In this document: in pieces, positions 9,472-16,601 of the stretch
Numbering within the stretch: the stretch's first letter is position 1
How the letters are laid out: each line of letters opens with the position of its first letter
Origin: an uncultured Spirochaetota bacterium
GTDB lineage: Bacteria; Spirochaetota; UBA4802; UBA5550
Direction: 5' to 3'
NCBI GenBank assembly: GCA_937872225.1
Contig: CALMRZ010000033.1
Location: 80,315-118,128, forward strand
Length of the DNA: 37,814 nucleotides
Notes under the pieces: model-generated
The model's input: only the letters and a program-made list of their open reading frames with translations
Databases searched by the model: none
Told to the model about the DNA's origin: nothing
Translations under genes and position numbers: made by a program

Positions 9472-9498
9472 GGCGCACCCCCTGAACTGATTTTCCGC

Positions 9499-9527
9499 AT
9501 TATAACTGGATCGGGACGGCGACGCAA
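9499..9527 (-). promoter_or_regulatory. Promoter for the GH13 gene
   Basis: Reverse strand: TTGCGT (9527-9522), 17-base spacer, perfect TATAAT (9504-9499), about 28 bases before the GH13 ATG. Confidence 0.6.
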
Positions 9528-9658
9528 GTTTAATTTAATGCATCGCAACCCAATCCCGGACCACACCTGATGTTGTATTGATACCGGCGTGAAACGGTTA
9601 TATATTCAGAGGATGGCATTGACTGAACCCGTCAATTGAAGACACCCACAGGGAAGGC

Positions 9659-9926
9659 ATGAAGTTATTGAAAGCACCAGGCATAGTACAATTTCTCTGC
9701 TTGATGGTGTTGTTTTTTCCTGCGCCAAATCCCATGAAGCGGGCACCCTCCTGCCGCTGAACACATGGGACAAAGCGACGTGGATCACCGAGGCCATTCG
9801 CCGGGCATATTGTTCCACAATGACCTGGCCACGAACATCATAGACGGGCAGTACGGCCGCTTATTCGGTATAACCATGTCGGTGCTGTACACGTTCCATG
9901 TCGGGAAAAAACTGATCCGTATATGA
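9659..9926 (+). pseudogene. Decayed, internally deleted paralog of the outer-membrane barrel gene at 26901-27872
   Basis: An ATG at 9659, with GGAAGG before it, opens a signal-peptide-like stretch (MKLLKAPGIVQFLCLMVLFF) but stops at 9760 after 33 residues. In another frame, 9831-9926 encodes NIIDGQYGRLFGITMSVLYTF, which matches the last strand of the intact protein (NIIDGQYDHFAGITLSVLYTF) almost residue for residue. The match continues upstream in the same frame (GILFHNDLAT against GNMVHSDVTM). The middle of the gene, roughly 230 codons, is missing. This is a remnant: 5' end plus 3' end with frame loss. No functional product is expected. It is the main content of the 579-base gap between GH13 and the FecR gene. 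Confidence 0.75.
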
Positions 9927-9955
9927 CGCAGACAGGATCAGGTCAAAATATTTAT

Positions 9956-9984
9956 TTGACATATAATATTTTTTTGAATACTTT
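9956..9984 (+). promoter_or_regulatory. Candidate promoter for FecR lipoprotein
   Basis: Perfect TTGACA at 9956-9961 in a very AT-rich patch, followed after 17 bases by TACTTT (9979-9984), about 67 bases before the FecR ATG. The -10 is imperfect. Confidence 0.45.
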
Positions 9985-10050
9985 TGATTTGTTGTGATCA
10001 GCTCACGGCATCGGAGCGGATGCAATCTATCCTAACTTGCGGAGGACCAT

Positions 10051-10974
10051 ATGAATCGACTTCTTCCCCTACTCCTGCTCACCTGCCTGACCGTCCCCTT
10101 CCCAGGCTGCAAAAAGGAGGGCCCCGATAAGACCGTCAAGCTCTACAGCATGGTCGGCACCGTAACCGTCACCGTCGATAGAGCCGATAAGCCCGCGGCC
10201 GTGGGCGACGTGCTGGGCCCCGGCGACAGGATTACAACCGGGACCGATTCCATCGCGGACATCCTCTTCGGTACCGCCGGGATAATACGGGTGCAGCCCG
10301 ACACCACGGTCTCCATCTCTTCGCTCATGGACCCGGGAACGGGGGACACACAGCTTGACATGCCCGCCGGCAAGATGAACGTGACCCTGGCAAAACTGAC
10401 GAAGGGCAGCTTCCGCGTCAAGACCGCGACCGCGGTCGCCGCGGTTCGGGGCACGTCGTTCCGGATAACCGCCGATGAGAAGGTAATGAGGCTGGACGTT
10501 GTGGCCGGTTCGGTGCAAGTGAACCCCGTGAAGGACAATGTCATCGTGCCGGAAATCGAAAAAACCGTGGAAACCAACCAGACCGTCAAAATCGACGAGG
10601 CGGCCGTGAAAAAGGCCGTTGAAGAAAAAAAAGAAATCGAAGTGAAAGAGCTCAAGCCCGAGGAAGCAAAGCAAATCAGGGAGGAAGTGAAGGACATCAA
10701 GCCTGAAATGTTGGAAAAAATCAACGCCAGCGCCAGGGAAGAGATAAAAGAAAAAATCATCGCTCCCGACGACTCGGCCGAACGTGAAAAAGAGAAGGAA
10801 GAAAAGGAAAGAAAGGAAAAAGAACGGAGCCTGAAACTTCTCCAGGAAAAAAAGCTCAGGCAGCAGATGATGCAGAAGAAGGCGGAGCCGATCCAGCAGA
10901 AAAACGAGAACAAGCCCGCCGAAACGAAGGGAGATGGGTCCAAGAACCTTCCTCCGAGCGTCAACACCCTGTAA
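10051..10974 (+). CDS. FecR-domain lipoprotein with long charged C-terminal tail
   Basis: A 307-residue exported lipoprotein. The signal peptide MNRLLPLLLLTCLTVPFPGC ends in a lipobox-like FPGC (Cys20). Residues about 30-160 form a FecR domain: GTVTVTV, then AAVGDVLGPGDRITTGTDS, and KGSFRVKTATAVAAVRGTSFRI. From about residue 185 the sequence becomes Lys/Glu-rich, helical or coiled-coil, with runs such as EREKEKEEKERKEKER, and ends in a Gln/Lys/Pro tail. There is no anti-sigma part, so unlike classical FecR this is likely an envelope structural or scaffold protein, as in other spirochaete-type FecR lipoproteins. GGAGG lies five bases before the ATG. It is monocistronic, convergent with the crotonase gene across an inverted-repeat element. 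Confidence 0.8.
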   Translation: MNRLLPLLLLTCLTVPFPGCKKEGPDKTVKLYSMVGTVTVTVDRADKPAAVGDVLGPGDRITTGTDSIADILFGTAGIIRVQPDTTVSISSLMDPGTGDTQLDMPAGKMNVTLAKLTKGSFRVKTATAVAAVRGTSFRITADEKVMRLDVVAGSVQVNPVKDNVIVPEIEKTVETNQTVKIDEAAVKKAVEEKKEIEVKELKPEEAKQIREEVKDIKPEMLEKINASAREEIKEKIIAPDDSAEREKEKEEKERKEKERSLKLLQEKKLRQQMMQKKAEPIQQKNENKPAETKGDGSKNLPPSVNTL

Positions 10975-11041
10975 GAACCCACCGGGAAAACCTCCGGGAA
11001 ACCAGCGTATCAACCGGCAAATGCATCAGGGGTTGCCCCAA

Positions 11042-11124
11042 AAGCCCCTTAAATCCCCCGGAGGGGGACTTATTTGATCAGAACTGAACCTCAAACCCCC
11101 CTCTGGGGGGTTTGGGGGGTGCTG
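11042..11124. repeat. G/C-rich inverted-repeat intergenic element (copy 1)
   Basis: The left arm (11044-11071, with CCTTAAATCCCCCGGAGGGG) and the right arm (11089-11124) are imperfect reverse complements. The right arm holds a perfect 9-bp hairpin, AAACCCCCC TCT GGGGGGTTT (11093-11113). It lies between convergent fecR-type and crotonase genes and could also end transcription there. Further copies are at 13705, 15957 and 30988, with a divergent one at 16505. Confidence 0.75.
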
Positions 11125-11147
11125 AGACAACCCTCTCTTTTTAATTC

Positions 11148-11903
11148 TCACTTTTTCATGAAGATGCCCATTCCCAGGAGGGTCTGGTTCCGGTCCTCCA
11201 TCTGGAGGGCGTGCTCGAGTCCCGGCGCGTCGATGTTCATGTTGATGGCCTCCTTGGTGAAGCGGAGGGCCAGGTGGTTCTTCTTCATCATCGTGGAGGC
11301 GAAGCCCATGGCGGTCTCGATGAGCTTGTCCTTCTCCACGATCCTGCTGATCAGGCCGAGGCGGTGCATTTCCTCCGCAGGGTAATATTCGCCGGTGTAC
11401 ATGATCTCGTAGGCGCGGCCCGCGCCGATCAGGCGGGGAAGGAAATAGCTGCACGACATGTCCGCGCCGCCGAGGCCGATGTTGATGTAGGCAGCGCAGA
11501 ACTTGGCGTCGGGGCTCACGACCCTGATGTCCGAGGAGAGGGTGAAGCTGAAGCCCTGTCCCGCCGCCGCGCCGTGGACGCAGCAGATGATCGGCTGCGG
11601 GCAGCGGCGCATCGCCAGGTTGAGCCGCGCAAACCGAGCCTGGAACATGTAAAACTTCTCCATGTCCCACGTCGGCGCCATCTGGCCAACGTACTTCATG
11701 TCAAGGCCGGCGCAGAAGCCCTTCGCGCCGCCGCCGCTGAGGATGATGACCCGCGTGCCGCTGTCATAGAGCCGCTCGCGCCAGAAATCCTCCAGTTCGA
11801 GGATCATGGCCTCGTTCAGCGCGTTATACGATGCCGGCCGGTTCAGGGTCAGCAGGCCGATCCCGGTTTCCGGTTTTTCAAAGGTGATTGTTTCGTAGTT
11901 CAT
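11148..11903 (-). CDS. Crotonase-family protein (enoyl-CoA hydratase/isomerase-like)
   Basis: About 251 residues in the crotonase fold, which binds acyl-CoA thioesters. Visible are LTLNRPASYNALN, the oxyanion-hole segments FCAGLDMK and VHGAAAGQGFSFTLSSDIRV, and GLGGADMSCSYFLPRLIG. At the two positions of the hydratase catalytic glutamates (rat numbering 144 and 164) this protein has Ser (GQGFS) and Tyr (CAAYI), so simple enoyl-CoA hydration is doubtful. The Asp in GGADMS lies near that of dienoyl-CoA isomerases. I start at the ATG at 11903 (AGGG upstream) rather than 11918, which has no ribosome site. It is monocistronic with a good promoter. The exact reaction is unknown. Confidence 0.8.
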   Translation of the reverse strand: MNYETITFEKPETGIGLLTLNRPASYNALNEAMILELEDFWRERLYDSGTRVIILSGGGAKGFCAGLDMKYVGQMAPTWDMEKFYMFQARFARLNLAMRRCPQPIICCVHGAAAGQGFSFTLSSDIRVVSPDAKFCAAYINIGLGGADMSCSYFLPRLIGAGRAYEIMYTGEYYPAEEMHRLGLISRIVEKDKLIETAMGFASTMMKKNHLALRFTKEAINMNIDAPGLEHALQMEDRNQTLLGMGIFMKK

Positions 11904-11950
11904 ACACGTACCCTGCATTAATTATAATTTCAGAAACACGATCCTCGCCA

Positions 11951-11979
11951 TATCTACAATTTGACGAGGAATCAGTCAA
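11951..11979 (-). promoter_or_regulatory. Promoter for the crotonase-family gene
   Basis: Reverse strand: TTGACT (11979-11974), exactly 17 bases, TAGATA (11956-11951). It lies about 47 bases before the chosen ATG. Confidence 0.6.
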
Positions 11980-12147
11980 TCAATAAGTGGTGCGGACAAT
12001 ACCTCCGTGGCAATTCAAACTGACGACCCTCAGGCCCCCGCACGGAATATATACTGCGTCATAATGGTTTCATTAGAAGGCGCAAAACCGCTGAAGAGGC
12101 GTTCGATGTCTGGGCCCCGGTTGGGCTTTCCGGACACCGCGGCCCTG

Positions 12148-13272
12148 CTACAGCACGTGGGCCCGGGCCAGGGCGATCCGCTTCTTGATGGAGGGGTGGC
12201 TGTAGAACATGAACTCCGTCACCGGGTTCGGGTCACGGTCCGCCAGGTTCAGGTCGGCGAGCTTCTCCATGGAGGAGATGAAGGCGTCCCGGTCCCGGGT
12301 CGCGTCAAGGGCGTAGCGGTCGGCCTCGCGCTCGTACATCCGGGAAAGGGCGTTGGAGAGCGGCATGGTCACCAGGCTGAACAGGGTCAGGTAGAAGAAG
12401 AGGATTGGAATCGCGGCGATGTCATGCACGCCGGTAAAGCCGAGGTGCGCCAGGGTGATGCGGTACAGCTCCCCGCACAGGAAGAAGGAAAGAAAAATAC
12501 TGGCGGTGCCGAGGACGATCGACTTCACGATATGGCGCTTCTTGTAGTGCCCCATCTCGTGGGCGAAGATCACGGCGATCTCCTCAGGGGAGAAATGCCC
12601 GATCAGGGTGTCGCTCAGGATGATCCTCTTGCTCCTGCCGATGCCGGTGAAGCCGGCATTGGCCTTCTTCGTGTCCTTGCTCAGGTTGAAGGAATAGATC
12701 CCCCGTATCGAGATGCCCTGCCCCTCGACAAGGTCCCGGATCCTCTCGCGTATCTCCTCCGATTCAAGCTCCCTGAACTTGTAAAAGATCGGGAAGATCA
12801 CCACCGGCGCGATGCGCGCCAGGAACACCGAGATGAAGAACATGAAGATGCTGAACCAGAGCCACCAGAGCCAGCCGGTCATTTTCAAAAAGAGATAAAA
12901 CACCATCGCCACCGGGACGCCGACGACCACCCCCACGGCGGCGCCCTTTATCTTCTCGAAGAGCCATGCCGGCACGGACTGGTTGGACAGGCCGAAGCGG
13001 TGCTCGACCACGTAGCCGCCGTAAAAATCGAAGGGGAAATCGAGGATTGAATAGATGACCCCCACCACGGTGATGAAGACGAGGAAGACAAGGTAATCGT
13101 TTGACAGATAATCCCTGACAGCCTTCTCTATCAGGGGTGATATGCCGCTGAAGGCCAGGATGCCGATGATGACGATATTGAGCACGATATCGGCGATGGA
13201 AAGGCGCAGCTTGATGGCGTTGTATTCTTTTTCGCGGGATTTCTTCAGGGATGGATCGGGCCGTTCGTCCAT
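12148..13272 (-). CDS. M48-family zinc metalloprotease (Ste24/CAAX prenyl protease 1-like)
   Basis: A 374-residue multi-pass membrane protease. From the ATG at 13272 there are about six to seven hydrophobic helices and the zinc motif HEMGH (238-242), with E239 catalytic. The third zinc ligand is probably E314 in YEREADRYAL. The N-terminal half has the Ste24-type segment DFPFDFYGGYVVEHRFGLS. ATG 13272 has GGAG eight bases upstream and is better than a TTG at 13290. In bacteria such proteins are usually thought to take part in membrane-protein quality control; the substrate here is unknown. It begins just after the stop of the small membrane protein, so the two are co-transcribed. Confidence 0.9.
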   Translation of the reverse strand: MDERPDPSLKKSREKEYNAIKLRLSIADIVLNIVIIGILAFSGISPLIEKAVRDYLSNDYLVFLVFITVVGVIYSILDFPFDFYGGYVVEHRFGLSNQSVPAWLFEKIKGAAVGVVVGVPVAMVFYLFLKMTGWLWWLWFSIFMFFISVFLARIAPVVIFPIFYKFRELESEEIRERIRDLVEGQGISIRGIYSFNLSKDTKKANAGFTGIGRSKRIILSDTLIGHFSPEEIAVIFAHEMGHYKKRHIVKSIVLGTASIFLSFFLCGELYRITLAHLGFTGVHDIAAIPILFFYLTLFSLVTMPLSNALSRMYEREADRYALDATRDRDAFISSMEKLADLNLADRDPNPVTEFMFYSHPSIKKRIALARAHVL

Positions 13273-13290
13273 GGGCGGGCTCCGGTGCAA

Positions 13291-13680
13291 TCAGTCTTCG
13301 TCTGCATCGACTTGTTCCGCGTCATTGCGGCGTAAGACGGATGCCAGGGCCTGGCCGTGGCGGATGACAACATAGGCAAGAAACGCCGCGGAAACGGAGG
13401 CAATGGCGACGGTCGCGTACAGGTTCACGCCGGCCGAAATGCATACGGGCGCGGTTATGAGCCAGTCCAGTATTCCGAAAACGACGGCAGCGGTCACGCG
13501 GCCCCGGGTCTTGAGCCGGAAATAGCCGGTGATGACGACGGACACCGCCAGGATGACGATTACAATCAGCGCCGCGGCGACGTAGGGATTATCGGTCTTC
13601 ATCGAGTCGTCAGATCTTTGCTGGGCCAGGGCCATCAGCGGCAATGAAGCGAGGGGAGCGAAATAAATAAGTCTGTTCAT
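13291..13680 (-). CDS. Small membrane protein, unknown function
   Basis: About 129 residues. The N-terminus MNRLIYFAPLASLPLMALAQQ looks like a signal peptide cleaved after ALA. A soluble patch and three hydrophobic helices follow (AAALIVIVILAVSVVITG, VVFGILDWLITAPVCI, VAIASVSAAFLAYVVI), and a charged tail RRNDAEQVDADED ends the protein. ATG 13680 has GAGG upstream; an in-frame TTG five codons earlier is less likely. Its stop lies 18 bases before the M48 start, which suggests a joint transcript and possibly a partner role to the protease. I do not recognise a family. Confidence 0.65.
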   Translation of the reverse strand: MNRLIYFAPLASLPLMALAQQRSDDSMKTDNPYVAAALIVIVILAVSVVITGYFRLKTRGRVTAAVVFGILDWLITAPVCISAGVNLYATVAIASVSAAFLAYVVIRHGQALASVLRRNDAEQVDADED

Positions 13681-13704
13681 GAAACTAAACCTCAACTATC
13701 TGAC

Positions 13705-13775
13705 AGCCCCCTAAATCCCCCGGAGGGGGACTTTATCTTTATCTTCAGCCAAGCACCTCTCTGGGGGGGGCAGCC
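13705..13775. repeat. G/C-rich inverted-repeat intergenic element (copy 2)
   Basis: The left arm 13705-13733 contains CCCCCTAAATCCCCCGGAGG, as in copies 1 and 3. The shorter right arm lies at 13754-13774 (CACCTCTCTGGGGGGGGCAG). It lies just after the iorB stop, before the small membrane protein gene on the same strand. Confidence 0.75.
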
Positions 13776-13780
13776 GTCCG

Positions 13781-14350
13781 TCACTTGTAGTCCCTGCCCA
13801 TCTTGAAGGCTTTCAGGTTCATCTCGACAAACTTTTCCTTGACCAGGGACTTTATGGCCGCCTCCCACTGCGCCTCGGTGAACTCCAGGTCCCTGGAGAG
13901 GATACCGAGCATCACGATGTTCAGCGCCTTGCGGGTGCCAACTTCTTTCAGGATAGGGTCCGTGTCAACAAAAATAGCGTTTTTCACGTTCTTGCCGACC
14001 CACTCCTCCAGGTCGGAAGGATACTGCATCGCCCCGGTCTGCACCGGCGCGGGGTCCACCTTCTCGCGGTTCACGATCAGCTTGCCGTCGGGCGCGAGGT
14101 ATTCCAGCTTCCGCATGACCTCCAGGAGCTCGAGGCTCACGATGAAATCGGCCTCCTCCTTCGGGATCAGCGGCGAAAAGACCCGGTCGCCGTAGCGGAC
14201 GTTGCAGTCAACGCTGCCGCCCCGCTGGGCCATGCCGTGCACCTCGGATTCCTTGACATCGTACCCGGCGTTCATGGCCACTTCCATGAGCACCTTGCTC
14301 GCCAGGATGACGCCCTGGCCGCCGACTCCGGCGAAAATAACGTTCTTCAT
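13781..14350 (-). CDS. iorB: Indolepyruvate:ferredoxin oxidoreductase, beta subunit
   Basis: A 189-residue gamma-domain subunit of the 2-oxoacid:ferredoxin oxidoreductase superfamily. It begins with the family motif FAGVGGQGVILASKVL (residues 6-21), followed by ESEVHGMAQRGGSVDCNVRYG, typical of IorB. With IorA it should oxidise aryl-2-oxoacids from Phe, Tyr and Trp to aryl-acetyl-CoA, or run in reverse, in the cytoplasm. Its ATG lies ten bases after the iorA stop, so the two are translationally close. Length is normal. Confidence 0.92.
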   Translation of the reverse strand: MKNVIFAGVGGQGVILASKVLMEVAMNAGYDVKESEVHGMAQRGGSVDCNVRYGDRVFSPLIPKEEADFIVSLELLEVMRKLEYLAPDGKLIVNREKVDPAPVQTGAMQYPSDLEEWVGKNVKNAIFVDTDPILKEVGTRKALNIVMLGILSRDLEFTEAQWEAAIKSLVKEKFVEMNLKAFKMGRDYK

Positions 14351-14360
14351 TCCCTGTTCC

Positions 14361-15920
14361 TCACTTCATCAAGATGCATTTTCTCAGCGATATGATGACC
14401 GACGGCTCCGGAGCGGCAACCTCCTCCCGCACGATCCTTTCGAATTCGTCCATGTTCTTCGGGTCCGTCACCACGACCCGTTTCACGCCGCACGCCTTGA
14501 CCAGCATTTCGAGGTCGAGGGCATGGGTCTCCTCGCCCATGAGGGTGTGGCCCGTGGCGGGGTGCTCCTGGTGGCCGGTCATGGCCGTGCCCCGGTTGTC
14601 CAGGATGATGACCGTTCCGGTCCCCTTGTTGTAGACCAGGTCGATGAGGGGCGTGATGCCCGAGTGGATGAAGGTGGAATCGCCGATGACGGCCACGCTC
14701 TTGCGCGCCATCTCGGGCCCGTGGGCCTTCTCCATGCCCAGGTGCATGCCGATGCCGGCGCCCATGCATCCCTGGGTGTGCATAGCCGAATAGGGCGGGA
14801 GCGCCGCCAAGGTGTAGCAGCCGATGTCGCCGTTCACGTTCAGGTCGAGCTTGCCGAGGACGGTGAACACGAAGCCGTGGGGGCACCCCTTGCAGAGCGC
14901 GGGGGGCCGCGGCGGTATCGGGCTGGTGTCGTATTTCGGATATTTTCCCGGGTGCGCCTTGCCGTTCAGGGCCTGGTCCACGATTTCCGGTGTGAGCTCG
15001 AAGCAGATAGGGATGATATCTTTGCCCGTGCAGGGTATGCCGAGGGCCTTGACGTAATCCTCGATGAAGGGATCCAGCTCCTCCACCACGCAGAGCTTTT
15101 CCACGCCGGCGGCGAACTCACGGATTTTCTCGTCCGGCATGGGCCACACCATGCCGATCTTCAGCACCGAGTCGTCCGGGCAGACTTCCTTCACGTACTG
15201 GTAGGCGACGCTGTCGGTTATGATGCCGCGTTTTTTACCGCCCCACTCGATGCGGTTCAGGCTGCTCATGTTGGAATAATCTTTCAGCTTCTTGTGCTGC
15301 TCCTCGATGAATACGTGGCGCGGCCGCGCGTGCACCGGGAGCATGACGTATTTCTGGAAATTACGCACGAAGGGCTTCACCGGGACATTGTCTTTCGGGA
15401 GGATCTCGACGATCCCCTGGGAATGGGCGATGCGCGTGGTGATGCGCACGATCACCGGCCGGTCGAACTGTTCGGAGAGCTCGAAGGCGAGCTTGGTGAA
15501 GTCCTTGCACTCCTGCGGGCTCGACGGCTCGAGCATCGGCACCTTGGCGGCCCGCGCCAGGTGCCGGTTGTCCTGCTCGTTCTGGGAGCTCCATGCGCTC
15601 GGGTCGTCGGCGTTGATGATCACGAAGCCGCCGTTCACGCCGGTGTAGGAAAAGGTGAAGAGCGGGTCCGCCGCCACGTTGAGGCCCACGTGCTTCATGG
15701 CCGCCAGGGCACGCCCGCCGGCCACGGACGCGCCGGCGGCGACCTCCAGGGCCACCTTCTCGTTGGGCGACCACTGTGACTTGATGTCGCGGTAGTCCCG
15801 CGCGATGGTTTCCAGGATTTCGGTGCTCGGCGTCCCGGGATATGCCGTGGCAACATGGCACCCGGCCTCGTACGCGCCGCGCGCGATGGCCTCGTTGCCC
15901 AGTAGGACCTTCTTCTCCAT
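14361..15920 (-). CDS. iorA: Indolepyruvate:ferredoxin oxidoreductase, alpha subunit, without C-terminal ferredoxin domain
   Basis: TPP-dependent large subunit. The N-terminal pyrimidine-binding domain has GNEAIARGAYEAG and ATAYPGTPSTEI. The C-terminal TPP domain has CKGCPHG (C343, C346), the magnesium-diphosphate motif GDSTFIHSGI with DNRGTAMTGHQ (413-450), and the IorA-type KACGVKRV. At 519 residues it is shorter than usual: family members normally go on for about 60-100 residues with a two-cluster ferredoxin domain. Here the stop follows SLRKCILMK and only ten bases separate it from iorB, so no such domain fits. Electrons must leave by another route. GGAG lies before the ATG. An ACT-domain gene and paaK precede it in the same direction. 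Confidence 0.92.
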   Translation of the reverse strand: MEKKVLLGNEAIARGAYEAGCHVATAYPGTPSTEILETIARDYRDIKSQWSPNEKVALEVAAGASVAGGRALAAMKHVGLNVAADPLFTFSYTGVNGGFVIINADDPSAWSSQNEQDNRHLARAAKVPMLEPSSPQECKDFTKLAFELSEQFDRPVIVRITTRIAHSQGIVEILPKDNVPVKPFVRNFQKYVMLPVHARPRHVFIEEQHKKLKDYSNMSSLNRIEWGGKKRGIITDSVAYQYVKEVCPDDSVLKIGMVWPMPDEKIREFAAGVEKLCVVEELDPFIEDYVKALGIPCTGKDIIPICFELTPEIVDQALNGKAHPGKYPKYDTSPIPPRPPALCKGCPHGFVFTVLGKLDLNVNGDIGCYTLAALPPYSAMHTQGCMGAGIGMHLGMEKAHGPEMARKSVAVIGDSTFIHSGITPLIDLVYNKGTGTVIILDNRGTAMTGHQEHPATGHTLMGEETHALDLEMLVKACGVKRVVVTDPKNMDEFERIVREEVAAPEPSVIISLRKCILMK

Positions 15921-15956
15921 GGTGTTCTCCGATTAGCTCTTTATAATCTCCCTCTC

Positions 15957-16033
15957 CAGCCCCCCTAAATCCCCCAGAGGGGACTGATAAAAACAACTAT
16001 CAACAAGCCCCCTCCGGGGGGGAGGGGGGCATC
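15957..16033. repeat. G/C-rich inverted-repeat intergenic element (copy 3)
   Basis: The left arm 15958-15984 (AGCCCCCTAAATCCCCCAGA...) is an imperfect reverse complement of the right arm 16005-16032 (AAGCCCCCTCCGGGGGGGAG...). It fills the gap between the ACT-domain gene and iorA, inside the presumed operon. Confidence 0.75.
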
Positions 16034-16045
16034 GTGGTGATGCCG

Positions 16046-16483
16046 TTACTTTCCGGCTCCAATGATGTCGATATTCTTCACGAGCTGGTATCCTTCCTGC
16101 GCCATGGCCTTCTTGGCCGCCTCGATATCGTCAAAGCGGAAGATCATGACCGCCTTGTCGCCCCGCTTCTCGGTGAAGGCGTACATGTACTCGATGTTGA
16201 GATTGTTCTTCGCAAAGGTGTCAATGGCCTTGAAGAGCGACCCGGGCCTGTCATCAAGCTCGACGGCGAGGACCTCCGTTGTCGAGCAGGTGATCCTCGC
16301 GTCATGGAGGACCTTCTTCGCCTTCTCCGGGTCGTTGACGATCATCCGCAGTACGCCGAAATCAGAGGTTTCGGCGATCGTCAGGGTTATGATGTTGATG
16401 TTCTGGTCTGCCAGCGTTTTCAGCACATTCTGCAAATGTCCCGGTTTATTTTCCATGAATACCGATAATTGCGTTACGTTCAT
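16046..16483 (-). CDS. Tandem ACT-domain protein of the paaK-ior operon
   Basis: A 145-residue protein made of two ACT domains: residues 1-70 (VTQLSVFMENKPGHLQNVLKTLA...) and 71-145 (VLAVELDDRPGSLFKAIDTFA...). Each has the ligand-loop pattern with PG. ACT domains bind amino acids or related small molecules. Stand-alone tandem ACT proteins of this kind are often found beside paaK and ior genes, so a regulatory role sensing aromatic amino acids or arylacetates is likely but inferred. I set the start at 16483, where AAGGAG precedes at correct spacing; the longer frame to 16582 reads through a repeat. It lies between paaK and iorA on the same strand. Confidence 0.88.
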   Translation of the reverse strand: MNVTQLSVFMENKPGHLQNVLKTLADQNINIITLTIAETSDFGVLRMIVNDPEKAKKVLHDARITCSTTEVLAVELDDRPGSLFKAIDTFAKNNLNIEYMYAFTEKRGDKAVMIFRFDDIEAAKKAMAQEGYQLVKNIDIIGAGK

Positions 16484-16504
16484 TGTTGATCTCCTTATAT
16501 AATA

Positions 16505-16594
16505 TCTCCCTCCCCCTCTATGGGGGAGGGTCGGGGAGGGGATGATATCAGGTATCCACCCTCCCCCGTCCCTTCCCATCAAGGGAGGGGAGAC
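16505..16594. repeat. Inverted-repeat intergenic element, divergent long-arm copy (copy 4)
   Basis: Two arms of about 45 bases (16504-16549 and 16551-16594) are imperfect reverse complements. Each also folds on itself (for example CCCTCCCCC with GGGGGAGGG at 16508-16530). It separates paaK from the ACT-domain gene. The sequence differs from copies 1-3 but the architecture is the same. Confidence 0.65.
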
Positions 16595-16601
16595 GAAATC
16601 A

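Noticed and set aside
12007-13050. Forward open frame opposite the M48 protease gene
   Set aside because: No ribosome site, His/Asp/Gly-rich shadow sequence, and the reverse frame has HEMGH and membrane helices.
14202-15779. Forward open frame of 525 codons opposite iorA
   Set aside because: Shadow frame; iorA on the other strand has complete TPP and family motifs.
16484-16582. Upstream extension of the ACT-domain protein
   Set aside because: The added residues come from the inverted repeat, and AAGGAG precedes the ATG at 16483.
11042-16594. G/C-rich repeats as a CRISPR array
   Set aside because: Copies are inverted pairs kilobases apart between genes, not regularly spaced direct repeats with unique spacers.
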